Below, in pieces: positions 25,795-33,365 of a stretch of 59,443 nt of DNA; the stretch's first letter is position 1, and each line of letters starts with the position of its first letter. The DNA lies in assembly GCA_011389765.1 (NCBI GenBank), contig JAABTT010000013.1, positions 1 to 59,443 on the forward strand. The letters are read 5' to 3'. The notes beneath the pieces are model-generated. The model searched no databases. It saw only the letters and a program-made list of their open reading frames with translations, and had not been told where the DNA came from. The stretch comes from Desulfohalobiaceae bacterium S24. Its GTDB lineage: Bacteria > Desulfobacterota > Desulfovibrionia > Desulfovibrionales > Desulfothermaceae. Position numbers and translations under genes: made by a program.

Positions 25795-26436
25795 ATGCCA
25801 GACGAGCACGACGATGGACAAGGGGCCGGATGGGGAGGGTCGGCAGGTTTCGATCTCGAGACAGCGGATGCACTTCAGGGCTGCTTTCTCATCCTTTCCC
25901 TGCTGTTCCGTTACCCGGGACCCGAGGTGTATCAGAACCTGAGCGAGCATCTGCAGGGTTTCGAACCGTTTTTTCAAGCCTATGCCGGCCGCAGTCCCAG
26001 ACTGATTCCCCAGGAAGAGCTGCAGGCCGAATATGTCCGGCTCTTTGTAAACAACCGGGGATTCGTTCCGGTGATCCCCTATCTTTCCTATTACCGCGAT
26101 TCGAACAGGCTTTTGGCTGGAAATTCTCTGAAGCGGATCAGGGACCATATGAAAAGGACCGGTTTCGTCCTGGACGAGGATCTAGGGGAACTCGAGGACC
26201 ATCTCGCGGTTCTGCTCGAATTTTGTGCGCGGATTTTTTCAAAATGCCCCCGGGCCGAGCCGCCGGCAGAGGATGAGGGAGTCCGGCTTCAAACCTTGCT
26301 GCAGCCCTGCGCAGGCTATCTTTTGGAGGCCGCTCCGGAAATGAGAGGCTTGATTCGGGAACACGCCCAATACGATATCTACCGGGTGGCCGGGGATACA
26401 TTGGAGAATTTTCTCCTGGATCTTGATCTTCAATAA
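25795..26436 (+). CDS. TorD/DmsD-family molybdoenzyme chaperone
   Basis: About 213 residues from the ATG at 25795; a TTG at 25771 inside a repeat end is the alternative start. An all-helical TorD-like protein with LLFRYPGPEVY, LQAEYVRLFVNNRGFVPVIPYLSYYRD and a C-terminal DIYRVAGDTLENFLLDL. Such chaperones bind the Tat signal and help insert the Mo-bisPGD cofactor before export. The dedicated client is the Tat-type catalytic subunit 11 bases downstream. Confidence 0.85.
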   Translation: MPDEHDDGQGAGWGGSAGFDLETADALQGCFLILSLLFRYPGPEVYQNLSEHLQGFEPFFQAYAGRSPRLIPQEELQAEYVRLFVNNRGFVPVIPYLSYYRDSNRLLAGNSLKRIRDHMKRTGFVLDEDLGELEDHLAVLLEFCARIFSKCPRAEPPAEDEGVRLQTLLQPCAGYLLEAAPEMRGLIREHAQYDIYRVAGDTLENFLLDLDLQ

Positions 26437-26446
26437 AGGTGAGATT

Positions 26447-28789
26447 ATGAGTGCCATGAAAATGAATCGAAGACGATTTCTCGGGGTCAGCGGCGGGGCC
26501 CTGGCTGCAGCCACCCTCGGCTCCGGCCTGGGGCAGCTTCGGGCTGCCGAAGACTCGGAAGACCTGTCCAAGTTCGAAAGTCAGGGAAACAAAGTCTCAA
26601 TCGCAAGCAACTGTGCCATGTGCGTCAACAAATGCGGCATCATCGCCGAGGTTATCGACGGCAGGCTGCACAAGATCAATCCCAATCCCGAGCATGTCAA
26701 AAGCCGGGGTATGCTCTGCGCCAAAGGCAATGCCGGGGCGGCCCTGCCCTACAGTCCGGACAGGCTGAAGCGGCCGCTGCTGCGCACCGGCAAGCGGGGT
26801 GAGGGCAAGTGGAAGGAGATCTCCTGGGAGGAGGCCTACCGGCACGCGGCCGAGAAACTGGCCGAACTCAAGAAAAAGTACACGAATCGTTCCAGCGTGG
26901 CCTTTGCCTCCACCGAGGGGCTTCAGGAAGAATTCTTCTATTACCTGGTCAGCGGGTTTGGATCGCTGAATACGGTCCGTCATCCCACCCTCTGCCTGTC
27001 CACGAACATTCAGGGCTGGAGTTCGGTCTACGGGGTCTATCCCGATGCGGATCTACGTCACGCCGAATTCGTGGTAATGATCGGCTCCGACCGGGCCCAG
27101 TCCCTGATCACTCCGGATTCAGTCGATTTCCAGCGTTACAAGCCCAAGGGGCAGATCCTGGTCTACCTGGACCCGCGCTTTACGGAGACCGCGGCCAAAG
27201 CGGACAAGTGGTTTGCGGTCAAACCGCGGACCGACATGGCCTTTACCCTGGCCATGACCCATGTGATTCTCCAAGAGGAGCTCTACGACAAGGCCTTTGT
27301 GGCGGAGAACGTGCACGGCTTCGAGCAATTCAGGGAGCATATTTTTTCCAATGAATACACCCCGGAATGGGCCGAGACCAAGTGCGATATCCCGGCTGAG
27401 GAGATCCGCTGGACCGCGCGGCAGTTTGCCAGGCATGCGCCGCGCAGTGTGATATATCCCGGTCGGCGCAGCTCTTTTTACGCGCATGAAGTCTACTTCC
27501 GGCAGACCTGCGCCATGCTGACCGCCATCTGCGGTTGTTGGGACGTGAAGGGGGCGGTCGTCCCCAAATCCTCGGTGTCTCTGTCCTCCCACACCCCCTT
27601 GTTTCCTTTTTTCTACGACGTCGAGGAGCGGGTGGACAAGGAAGCGGTGGGCATTGTGAAGAAAGTGGTCCCCTCGGTGGTGGACTGTCCTCTGGTAGGG
27701 ACAGGGCTTCCCGAGGATTCTTGCGCGTTTTTGAGTGAACGGGACGGGAGCTGGATCACCTTCCGGGAGGCGGTGCTTCACGACGAACCCTACCCGGTCC
27801 GGGGATTTTTTGTGTTCAAGCAGAATCCGGTCCAGTCCGTCCCCAATACGTCCAAGACCTTGAAGATGATGGAAAAGATGGACTTTATCTGCGTGATTGA
27901 GCAGCAGATGTCGGACACGGCCTGGTATGCCGATCTGGTCCTGCCCCATTCCACCTATCTGGAGAGCTGGGATCCCTGCCATGCCCTTAGTGGCATCTGG
28001 CCGGTGGTTGTGGCGCGCCAACCGGTGATTCAGCCCTTGTTCAAGACCAAGACCATGTTCGAGATCTCCAGGGGGATTCTCAAAGAGATGCTCACGATTC
28101 CGGAACTCTGGGAAGATACCGATCCCGAGGGCCTCGAAGACTTCAAGAAAACGGTCATGGAGGAAATCCTGGACCAGCCCATTCAGGCCTACATGGAGCA
28201 TCAACTCTCGAAATATCCCGGGGCCTATGAACAGATCCTCGAAAAGGGGGTGTTCGCCCTCTCGGATCAGCCCCAGTACGGCACAACCAGGAAAAAGGGC
28301 TTTCGCTTCAAGACCAAGACCGGAAAGATCGAACTGTTCAACGAACGTTTCCAGGCAAAGGGCCTGGACCCCATGCCCAGTTACTGCGAAGCGCTTCGAC
28401 CCCGGAAAGAGGGAGAATACCGCTTTCTGGTGGGACGAACCGCCTGGCACACCCACTCCAGCACCCAGAATATCCCCCATCTCTGGGAGATCATGAAAGA
28501 GAACGCCATCTGGATCAATACCGAAGAAGCGCGCAAGCTGGGGATCCGAAACGGGGACTCCTGCCGGGTCAGCAGCAAGGCAGGTCAGCAGACGCTCAAG
28601 GCCTATGTCACTGAGAAGATCCGCCGGGATGCGGTCTATTACGTGAATGGCTGGGGCCGCTTGAGTCCGGGAATGTCCCTGGTTTACAAGAAAGGGGCCT
28701 CTGAAGCGGAGATCCTCGAAGACACCATGGATTCCATCTCCGGGAGCGCGGCCATGCATGAGACCTATGTGACCCTGGAAAAGGCCTGA
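26447..28789 (+). CDS. Molybdopterin oxidoreductase catalytic subunit (PsrA/PhsA-like)
   Basis: 780 residues. A Tat signal (MNRRRFLGVSGG) shows export to the periplasm. An Fe4S4 motif follows with Cys56, 59, 63 and 91 (CAMCVNKC and later MLCAKGN). The Mo-bisPGD domains include HPTLCLSTN, whose Cys183 is the likely Mo ligand. The C-terminal dinucleotide-binding domain has GRTAWHTHSSTQN. It forms a PsrABC-type membrane complex with the ferredoxin and NrfD subunits downstream. Substrate could be polysulfide, thiosulfate or tetrathionate, in reduction or oxidation; sequence does not settle it. Confidence 0.88.
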   Translation: MSAMKMNRRRFLGVSGGALAAATLGSGLGQLRAAEDSEDLSKFESQGNKVSIASNCAMCVNKCGIIAEVIDGRLHKINPNPEHVKSRGMLCAKGNAGAALPYSPDRLKRPLLRTGKRGEGKWKEISWEEAYRHAAEKLAELKKKYTNRSSVAFASTEGLQEEFFYYLVSGFGSLNTVRHPTLCLSTNIQGWSSVYGVYPDADLRHAEFVVMIGSDRAQSLITPDSVDFQRYKPKGQILVYLDPRFTETAAKADKWFAVKPRTDMAFTLAMTHVILQEELYDKAFVAENVHGFEQFREHIFSNEYTPEWAETKCDIPAEEIRWTARQFARHAPRSVIYPGRRSSFYAHEVYFRQTCAMLTAICGCWDVKGAVVPKSSVSLSSHTPLFPFFYDVEERVDKEAVGIVKKVVPSVVDCPLVGTGLPEDSCAFLSERDGSWITFREAVLHDEPYPVRGFFVFKQNPVQSVPNTSKTLKMMEKMDFICVIEQQMSDTAWYADLVLPHSTYLESWDPCHALSGIWPVVVARQPVIQPLFKTKTMFEISRGILKEMLTIPELWEDTDPEGLEDFKKTVMEEILDQPIQAYMEHQLSKYPGAYEQILEKGVFALSDQPQYGTTRKKGFRFKTKTGKIELFNERFQAKGLDPMPSYCEALRPRKEGEYRFLVGRTAWHTHSSTQNIPHLWEIMKENAIWINTEEARKLGIRNGDSCRVSSKAGQQTLKAYVTEKIRRDAVYYVNGWGRLSPGMSLVYKKGASEAEILEDTMDSISGSAAMHETYVTLEKA

Positions 28790-28826
28790 TCGTGCGGAAC
28801 GCAATTTTGAACAAGGCGGAACAACG

Positions 28827-29381
28827 ATGTTACAACCACGCTACGCCATTGTCCTGGATACCAGGAAGTGCCTGAACTGCAAGGCCTGTACCGTGGCCTG
28901 CAAGTTTGAAAATGATGTACCGGTGGAGGATGAAGCCTACCGCATCTGGGTGACCGAGATGCCCCTGCAGGGGCGCTTTCCCCACCTCCATCAAGAATTT
29001 CAACCCTCACAGTGTCAGCATTGTGAAAACGCTCCCTGCGAAAAGGTCTGCCCCACCCGGGCCACATTCACCACCGAAAGCGGGGTGGTCCTGGTGGATT
29101 ACGACAAGTGCATTCTGTGCAAGGCCTGCATGGTGGCCTGTCCTTATGACGCCAGGTTCGTCAGCCTAAAGCACAAGGCCGTGGAAAAGTGCACCATGTG
29201 CATCCATCGCCTGCTGGAGGGCAGGGAGCCGGCCTGCGTGGAGACCTGCCCGACCAAGGTTCGGGTCTTCGGAGATCTGAACGATCCGGAATCAGAAGTC
29301 AATCGACTGCTGGGGTCCCGGAACTCTTATCATCTCAAGCCGCATCAAAACACCCGTCCCCGGCTTTCCTATCTGGGATAG
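28827..29381 (+). CDS. PsrB-like four-cluster ferredoxin subunit
   Basis: 184 residues with four Fe4S4 motifs: CLNCKACTVAC, CQHCENAPCEKVC, CILCKACMVAC, and CTMCIHRLLEG with CVETC. This is the DmsB/PsrB/PhsB electron-transfer subunit, without a signal of its own, exported with the Tat subunit. It passes electrons between the molybdoenzyme and the NrfD membrane subunit. It starts 37 bases after the catalytic gene. Confidence 0.93.
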   Translation: MLQPRYAIVLDTRKCLNCKACTVACKFENDVPVEDEAYRIWVTEMPLQGRFPHLHQEFQPSQCQHCENAPCEKVCPTRATFTTESGVVLVDYDKCILCKACMVACPYDARFVSLKHKAVEKCTMCIHRLLEGREPACVETCPTKVRVFGDLNDPESEVNRLLGSRNSYHLKPHQNTRPRLSYLG

Positions 29382-29413
29382 AATCGGGAGAAAGAATGCC
29401 GTCTGGAGGTCAC

Positions 29414-30595
29414 ATGACAGTCTTGAAAGGAAAGCTGCAGCATATCATCCGAGACAACCGCGAGGTCCCCAGTCTTCCCTTTATCGGGCTGGGTGGCCTG
29501 CTCCTGATTGTGGGGATGATTGGGGTCCTGCTCGTCTTTTCCAAGGGCCATGAAGCCGTGTATGGGGTCAGCCGGGAGGTCCCCTGGGGGCTGCTCATCG
29601 CCAGTTACGCCTACCTGGTGATCACCTCCACCGGCCTGGCCTTTATCGGAGGGCTGGGGCATGCCTTTGGCTTCGCCTCTTTCGCCAAAATGAACAGGCG
29701 CATCGTTGTCCTGGCCTTCATCACGCTCCTGGCCGGCTTTACCCAGATCGGGATGGAACTCGGGCACCCGTTCCGTTTGATGTACCTGTTTCTACTTTCC
29801 CCGCAATTCAAGGCGCCGATCGTTTGGATGGGGATCTTTTACAGCATTGAACTGCTGATCCTAGGGGTTGAATTGTACCTGATCTTCAAACCCGGCCCGA
29901 CCAGTCACAGGCTGAGCGCATTTTTCGGCTTCCTGGCCCTGCTGGTGGGGATCATCGCCACCAGCAACCTGGGCTTCGTGTTCGGCTCCATCAATGCCCG
30001 CCCTTTCTTCCATGGGATCTACTTCCCGATCTTTCTTGTGGTTTCCGGGATTGTGGCCGGAGCCGCCCTGTTGCTGGTAATCCACAACATTGTCTTCAAG
30101 TTTCGTATCGAGGAAAAGCTCACCGACTCCATGCAGGCCCTGGGCCGGTTGATGGGGCTGGGGATCGGGGTGATGATTTTTCTCTATGTCTGGAAATTCG
30201 CCGTGTCCCTTTACGTCGAGCCGGAAGGGGCGGTACAGGCCGCCTATGCCCTGTTATCCGGTCCCCTGGCCGCCCACTTCTGGATCGGCGAGGTGGGGCT
30301 GGCTCTGGTCCTGCCCCTGCTGCTGATCATTCTCTGTCGGGCCGGCAACAGCATGGTCCTTGGCCTGGCCGGGCTGGTCTATCTCCTGGGGCTCTTTTTT
30401 ACCCGCTACGATTTTATCGTGGCCGGACAGCTGCCCCCCATGCGCCAGGGGTTCGAAGGTTCCGGAGTGCACACGGTCAACGGCCTGGCCGGCTACGCCC
30501 CGAGTCCGGTGGAGTGGATGATCTTTGCCCTGGGACTGGGCATCTTCTTTGTTCTGTATTTTCTGGCAGAGCGATTTCTCAATCTCGAAACCTGA
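29414..30595 (+). CDS. NrfD/PsrC-like membrane subunit
   Basis: 393 residues from the ATG at 29414, which has a good GGAGGT site; the ATG at 29396 is nearly as good. Nine or more helices show the NrfD pattern, including GVSREVPWGLLIASYAYLV, MELGHPFRLMY and a C-terminal SPVEWMIFALGLGIFFVLYF. NrfD subunits exchange electrons with the quinone pool without heme. It completes a PsrABC-like complex. Length and helix count match the larger NrfD class. Confidence 0.9.
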   Translation: MTVLKGKLQHIIRDNREVPSLPFIGLGGLLLIVGMIGVLLVFSKGHEAVYGVSREVPWGLLIASYAYLVITSTGLAFIGGLGHAFGFASFAKMNRRIVVLAFITLLAGFTQIGMELGHPFRLMYLFLLSPQFKAPIVWMGIFYSIELLILGVELYLIFKPGPTSHRLSAFFGFLALLVGIIATSNLGFVFGSINARPFFHGIYFPIFLVVSGIVAGAALLLVIHNIVFKFRIEEKLTDSMQALGRLMGLGIGVMIFLYVWKFAVSLYVEPEGAVQAAYALLSGPLAAHFWIGEVGLALVLPLLLIILCRAGNSMVLGLAGLVYLLGLFFTRYDFIVAGQLPPMRQGFEGSGVHTVNGLAGYAPSPVEWMIFALGLGIFFVLYFLAERFLNLET

Positions 30596-30620
30596 ACTTT
30601 CCTTCAAGGAGAATATTGTG

Positions 30621-31124
30621 ATGAGCGTTTTGCGATCAAGTCTGTTGTTTTTCTGCCTCCTGTTGCTGCCTGTTGCCGCCTGGTCACTCCCTGCGGGGAC
30701 CAAGGCGCCAGGGTTCGAAGTGCGCACCAGCCAAGGGGAGACCCTCTCCCTGGAGCAGTATCGGGGCGAAAAATCCGTCCTGCTGATTTTCTGGACAACC
30801 TGGTGCCCATACTGTAAGCAGGAGTTCAAGCACATGGATGAATTCCTGACCGATTACGAGGAGCAATCCTTGGCTGTCATCGGGATCAACAGCGGCTGGC
30901 GGGATACGGTTTCCAAAATGCAGCGATTTCAAAAGCGGTATCAGGTGGACATCCCCCTGGCCTTCGATCACGAGCACCGCGTCAGTCAGGACTACAATAT
31001 ACGGGGGGTACCGACGATCCTGCTCATCGACCGGGAGGGGACCGTGGTCTTCTCCGGACACCGTTTTTCGGATCGTTTGTCCGACATTCTGACACGCGTC
31101 ACGACAACGAATTCCAACGAGTAA
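30621..31124 (+). CDS. Exported TlpA/ResA-type thioredoxin
   Basis: 167 residues from ATG 30621 with AAGGAGAA upstream. The signal peptide (about 1-19) is followed by a thioredoxin fold with WCPYC at the active site, KQEFKHMDEF after it and cis-Pro GVPTILLID. It probably acts as a periplasmic reductase for cytochrome c or for protein disulfides or persulfides of the complex. It follows the NrfD gene after 25 bases. A similar TlpA lies at 39712. Confidence 0.87.
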   Translation: MSVLRSSLLFFCLLLLPVAAWSLPAGTKAPGFEVRTSQGETLSLEQYRGEKSVLLIFWTTWCPYCKQEFKHMDEFLTDYEEQSLAVIGINSGWRDTVSKMQRFQKRYQVDIPLAFDHEHRVSQDYNIRGVPTILLIDREGTVVFSGHRFSDRLSDILTRVTTTNSNE

Positions 31125-31138
31125 GCGATTTTCCCGCA

Positions 31139-31636
31139 ATGTCCTCCATACCCACACGATCGAACCGGCATCAGAACGGGTCCTTTCTGGAATTCCAGAC
31201 CCTGAAGCTCAAAGAGCTGATCCAGGAAATCGTCAAATGCTGCGAAGATCGGCGGATCTATGAAAATCAGAAGTTCGGACTGCCCTACGCCGCGGTGCAG
31301 TGCCTGCTGCTGTTCCGCGACGAGCGCTATTTGACCGTCAAGTCGATCGCCCTCAGGCTGGAAGTGGCCAAGAGCCGGGTCACCAAACTGGTTTCCGGAC
31401 TCGTTGCCAGGGAACTGGTGAAAAGGATCGACGATCCCCAGGACTCCAGGGTCAAGCTGATCAGCCTGACCCCGGCCGGGAGGGAGAAGGTCCGGGAAAT
31501 CGAGTCATTTCATTTCGAACTGCACAAGAAGCTTCTCCTGCGGATCCATTCCCAGGAACGGGAGGGCTTACTTGCCTGTCTGGAGAATCTCCACTCTCAC
31601 ATGGACAGCGTGAAACAGGAGCTGAATCGGGAGTGA
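31139..31636 (+). CDS. MarR-family transcriptional regulator
   Basis: 165 residues with a MarR-type winged helix (about residues 60-130): LTVKSIALRLEVAKSRVTKLV, then RIDDPQDSRVKLISLTPAGRE. Helical ends give dimerisation. Two Cys near residue 35 (KCCED) might be redox-reactive. It is the last gene of the plus-strand sulfur operon, 14 bases after the thioredoxin, so it probably regulates this or the neighbouring operon. Confidence 0.85.
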   Translation: MSSIPTRSNRHQNGSFLEFQTLKLKELIQEIVKCCEDRRIYENQKFGLPYAAVQCLLLFRDERYLTVKSIALRLEVAKSRVTKLVSGLVARELVKRIDDPQDSRVKLISLTPAGREKVREIESFHFELHKKLLLRIHSQEREGLLACLENLHSHMDSVKQELNRE

Positions 31637-31673
31637 GATGCACCTGCCCCGGGCAGGCCGGGCCAGGTGCATC
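31637..31673. terminator. Hairpin between convergent operons
   Basis: GATGCACCTG and CAGGTGCATC pair perfectly around a CCCCGGGCAGGCCGGGC centre that can itself pair. No T-run follows. It likely separates the marR-like gene from the minus-strand dsrE-like operon. Confidence 0.6.
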
Positions 31674-31726
31674 CTTTACAGGATTGAAGCCTGCGGCGGG
31701 TCGAAATTGTTTCCGGAAACGCCCGG

Positions 31727-32035
31727 CTACATCACGAGATAGCGGTCGCATTCCTCGATCATTTCCGCATTCCTGGCCTGGGTCACAAATTCCTTGAAGC
31801 CCACGCCGGGGACCTCTTTTCCTTCCAGTCCATTGGCCCGGAAGCTGACGTCGCAGACATAGAGTTTGCCCCGGCCGACCAGCTCCTTGAAGCGCTCTTC
31901 CTGGGTCAGCAGGACGCTTTTGCCGGTGAAAAAAACACGGACATCAACCGCTTTGCCTGAGGCCGCCTTGGTCAGATTGACCACATTATCCAGATGCTTG
32001 TCTGAGGTTACGAGTATACCCAGAGATTGAGCCAT
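31727..32035 (-). CDS. DsrE/TusD-like sulfur-transfer protein
   Basis: 102 residues with the DsrE fold pattern: an N-terminal strand LGILVTSDKHLDNVVNLTKAA, DVRVFFTGKSVLL, and a single cysteine in LYVCDVSF near residue 60 that could carry persulfide. GAGGAG precedes the ATG. It is the last of four genes on one strand (TusA, DsrF-like, DsrH-like, DsrE-like), an arrangement like tusBCD or dsrEFH, which relay sulfur in the cytoplasm. Confidence 0.82.
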   Translation of the reverse strand: MAQSLGILVTSDKHLDNVVNLTKAASGKAVDVRVFFTGKSVLLTQEERFKELVGRGKLYVCDVSFRANGLEGKEVPGVGFKEFVTQARNAEMIEECDRYLVM

Positions 32036-32090
32036 AGAGTACTCCTCATAGAATTTTGGATTTACGATGGATCAGTAGAGTCTGAAACTC

Positions 32091-32261
32091 CTACCACCAG
32101 GAAATGACCTTGTCCGCCGCAAAGATGGCATCCACGAGTTGATCCCAGTCCACATCGCCGGCGTAGAGCTTCATTGTTTCCGAATTGGGTTCAACAGCAT
32201 GCTCCAGCAATTCGCTGGTGGTGGCATCAGGTTCGGAACGCAGTATGTGCAGGGTTTCCAT
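32091..32261 (-). CDS. Miniature DsrH/TusB-like protein
   Basis: 56 residues. It starts METLHILRSEPDATT and ends AIFAADKVISWW, matching the start (LH-x-L-x-R-S-P) and C-terminal aromatic pattern of DsrH/TusB, but it is much shorter than the usual 90-100 residues and has no Cys. An AAGGAGG ribosome site lies just upstream of the ATG. It is placed exactly where DsrH is expected, between DsrE-like and DsrF-like genes. A structural subunit of a TusBCD-like complex is likely (inference). Confidence 0.78.
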   Translation of the reverse strand: METLHILRSEPDATTSELLEHAVEPNSETMKLYAGDVDWDQLVDAIFAADKVISWW

Positions 32262-32342
32262 GGTCAGGTCCTCCTTAGACTTATGTGTGAGTCAAATTGT
32301 TTCATCCATTTCAAGGCCCGGCCCGGGAGATGGATTTCGATT

Positions 32343-32630
32343 TCAGAAGGGGATGACGATATCGCTTGCCTTGACGGCCTCTCCGACGTCAGCCAGGGTC
32401 ACGGGCTGAAAGCCGTATTTGTCCACATTGGCCTGATTATTGGAATAGCGCAGTCCCTCCATTTCATCCAGGAACTCCATGTTTTCCGAATAGGCCTCAT
32501 CCATGTCTGCGATCTCATGATCCAGAACAAACATGGATACTTCGGCCATTTCCAGCAGGGCTCCCAGGCTGGTGCGCAGGGCCTCGTACTGCTGATCGAC
32601 GTCTTTGACCAGGACGGCAATTTTTTTCAT
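32343..32630 (-). CDS. DsrF/TusC-like protein
   Basis: 95 residues with the DsrE-superfamily pattern of TusC/DsrF: KKIAVLVKDVDQQYEALRTS, then a strand VSMFVLDHEI and a C-terminal DVGEAVKASDIVIPF. It lacks cysteine, as do several TusC members, so it is likely structural. A GGAGCGG site precedes the ATG. It belongs to the TusA-DsrFHE set. Confidence 0.78.
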   Translation of the reverse strand: MKKIAVLVKDVDQQYEALRTSLGALLEMAEVSMFVLDHEIADMDEAYSENMEFLDEMEGLRYSNNQANVDKYGFQPVTLADVGEAVKASDIVIPF

Positions 32631-32696
32631 AAGAACCGCTCCAATTCGCTATTTGAAAAATTTGATTGTTGCGATCAAGGACTGTTTCATGTTTTT

Positions 32697-32748
32697 GCTT
32701 CTTTTTGAAAAAAAGAAGTTGGATAATTTTTCCCAGGGGAAAAATTAT
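32697..32748 (-). terminator. Two tandem hairpins after tusA
   Basis: TAATTTTTCCCC/GGGAAAAATTA begins in the TAA stop of the tusA-like gene (32722-32748). A second hairpin, CTTCTTTTT / AAAAAGAAG, follows at about 32697-32716. They would cause partial termination, leaving more TusA message than downstream DsrFHE message. Confidence 0.6.
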
Positions 32749-32990
32749 TTGATTTTGATGTAGTAGTGGGTTCTGCCGCCGTCCTTGTCCTCCATGCCCA
32801 GGAATTCGGCGTTGCCTTTATTGCAGTAATCCGGAATGTCGTTTTTCGATCCGGGATCGGTCCCGATGATTTCCAGGATTTGTCCGGACTTCAGTCCTTT
32901 CATGGTCTTTTTGGTCTTCAAGAGGGGCATGGGACAGCTCAGTCCGGAGGTGTCCAGGACTTGATCCGCTTGGATGGTTTCGAGATCCAT
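32745..32990 (-). CDS. tusA: TusA-family sulfur carrier
   Basis: 81 residues of the TusA/SirA family: VLDTSGLSCPMPLLKTKKTM with the CPxP sulfur-carrying Cys near residue 19, then LEIIGTDPGSKNDIPDYC. TusA takes persulfide from a rhodanese or cysteine desulfurase and hands it to DsrE-type acceptors. It heads the minus-strand set, with DsrF-, DsrH- and DsrE-like genes following. Confidence 0.92.
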   Translation of the reverse strand: MDLETIQADQVLDTSGLSCPMPLLKTKKTMKGLKSGQILEIIGTDPGSKNDIPDYCNKGNAEFLGMEDKDGGRTHYYIKIK

Positions 32991-33085
32991 TGCTTTTCTC
33001 CTTTACAGATTTCAAACTTTGCCCATTCAAAACAATACAGGCCTCTCATTGGATTATCCAAATTGGACTTTGGATCGGTCCCGGC

Positions 33086-33292
33086 TCAGGTTTTCGGCAG
33101 CACCTCCTTTTTGAATCCGATTTTCTGCAAAATCGTGATCATCGGACACCAGTCGCTGAAAGCCGACTGGAGCAGATTGAGTCCTACAAACGCGGTGAGC
33201 AGCAGCCACCAGGGGGAATGCGTGACGGCGAGCAGAACGCTGATCAGGACAAAGGTTCCGGCTATGCCGCGGAGGAGTCTGTTGATGCCCAT
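33086..33292 (-). CDS. DUF2892/YgaP-like membrane protein
   Basis: 68 residues with two membrane helices (about 8-25 and 27-45) and the family pattern GINRLLRGIAGTFVLISVL and QSAFSDWCPMITILQKIGF. The domain often accompanies rhodaneses, as in YgaP, and carries a conserved Cys-Pro. It lies about 95 bases upstream of tusA on the same strand and is probably in the same operon. It may help membrane passage of sulfur or thiocyanate-like compounds. Confidence 0.8.
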   Translation of the reverse strand: MGINRLLRGIAGTFVLISVLLAVTHSPWWLLLTAFVGLNLLQSAFSDWCPMITILQKIGFKKEVLPKT

Positions 33293-33299
33293 ATCAATC

Positions 33300-33365
33300 T
33301 CCTTGTTTGTGTGTATTTCTTTAAAAATTATGTGTCAGCGTGGCCAGCGGCCGCGCTGACATTCA
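33300..33365 (-). repeat. Stop-coupled palindrome with AT-rich tail, copy D
   Basis: TGTCAGCGTGGCC and GGCCGCGCTGACA pair at 33333-33361, starting one base after the TGA of the beta-barrel gene. On the minus strand the tail CACATAATTTTTAAAG follows. One stem position has changed from a Watson-Crick to a weaker pair. Confidence 0.65.

Noticed and set aside
27119-28804. 561-codon minus-strand frame
   Set aside because: Antisense to the PsrA/PhsA-like molybdoenzyme, which has Tat, Fe-S and Mo-binding motifs in the sense frame.
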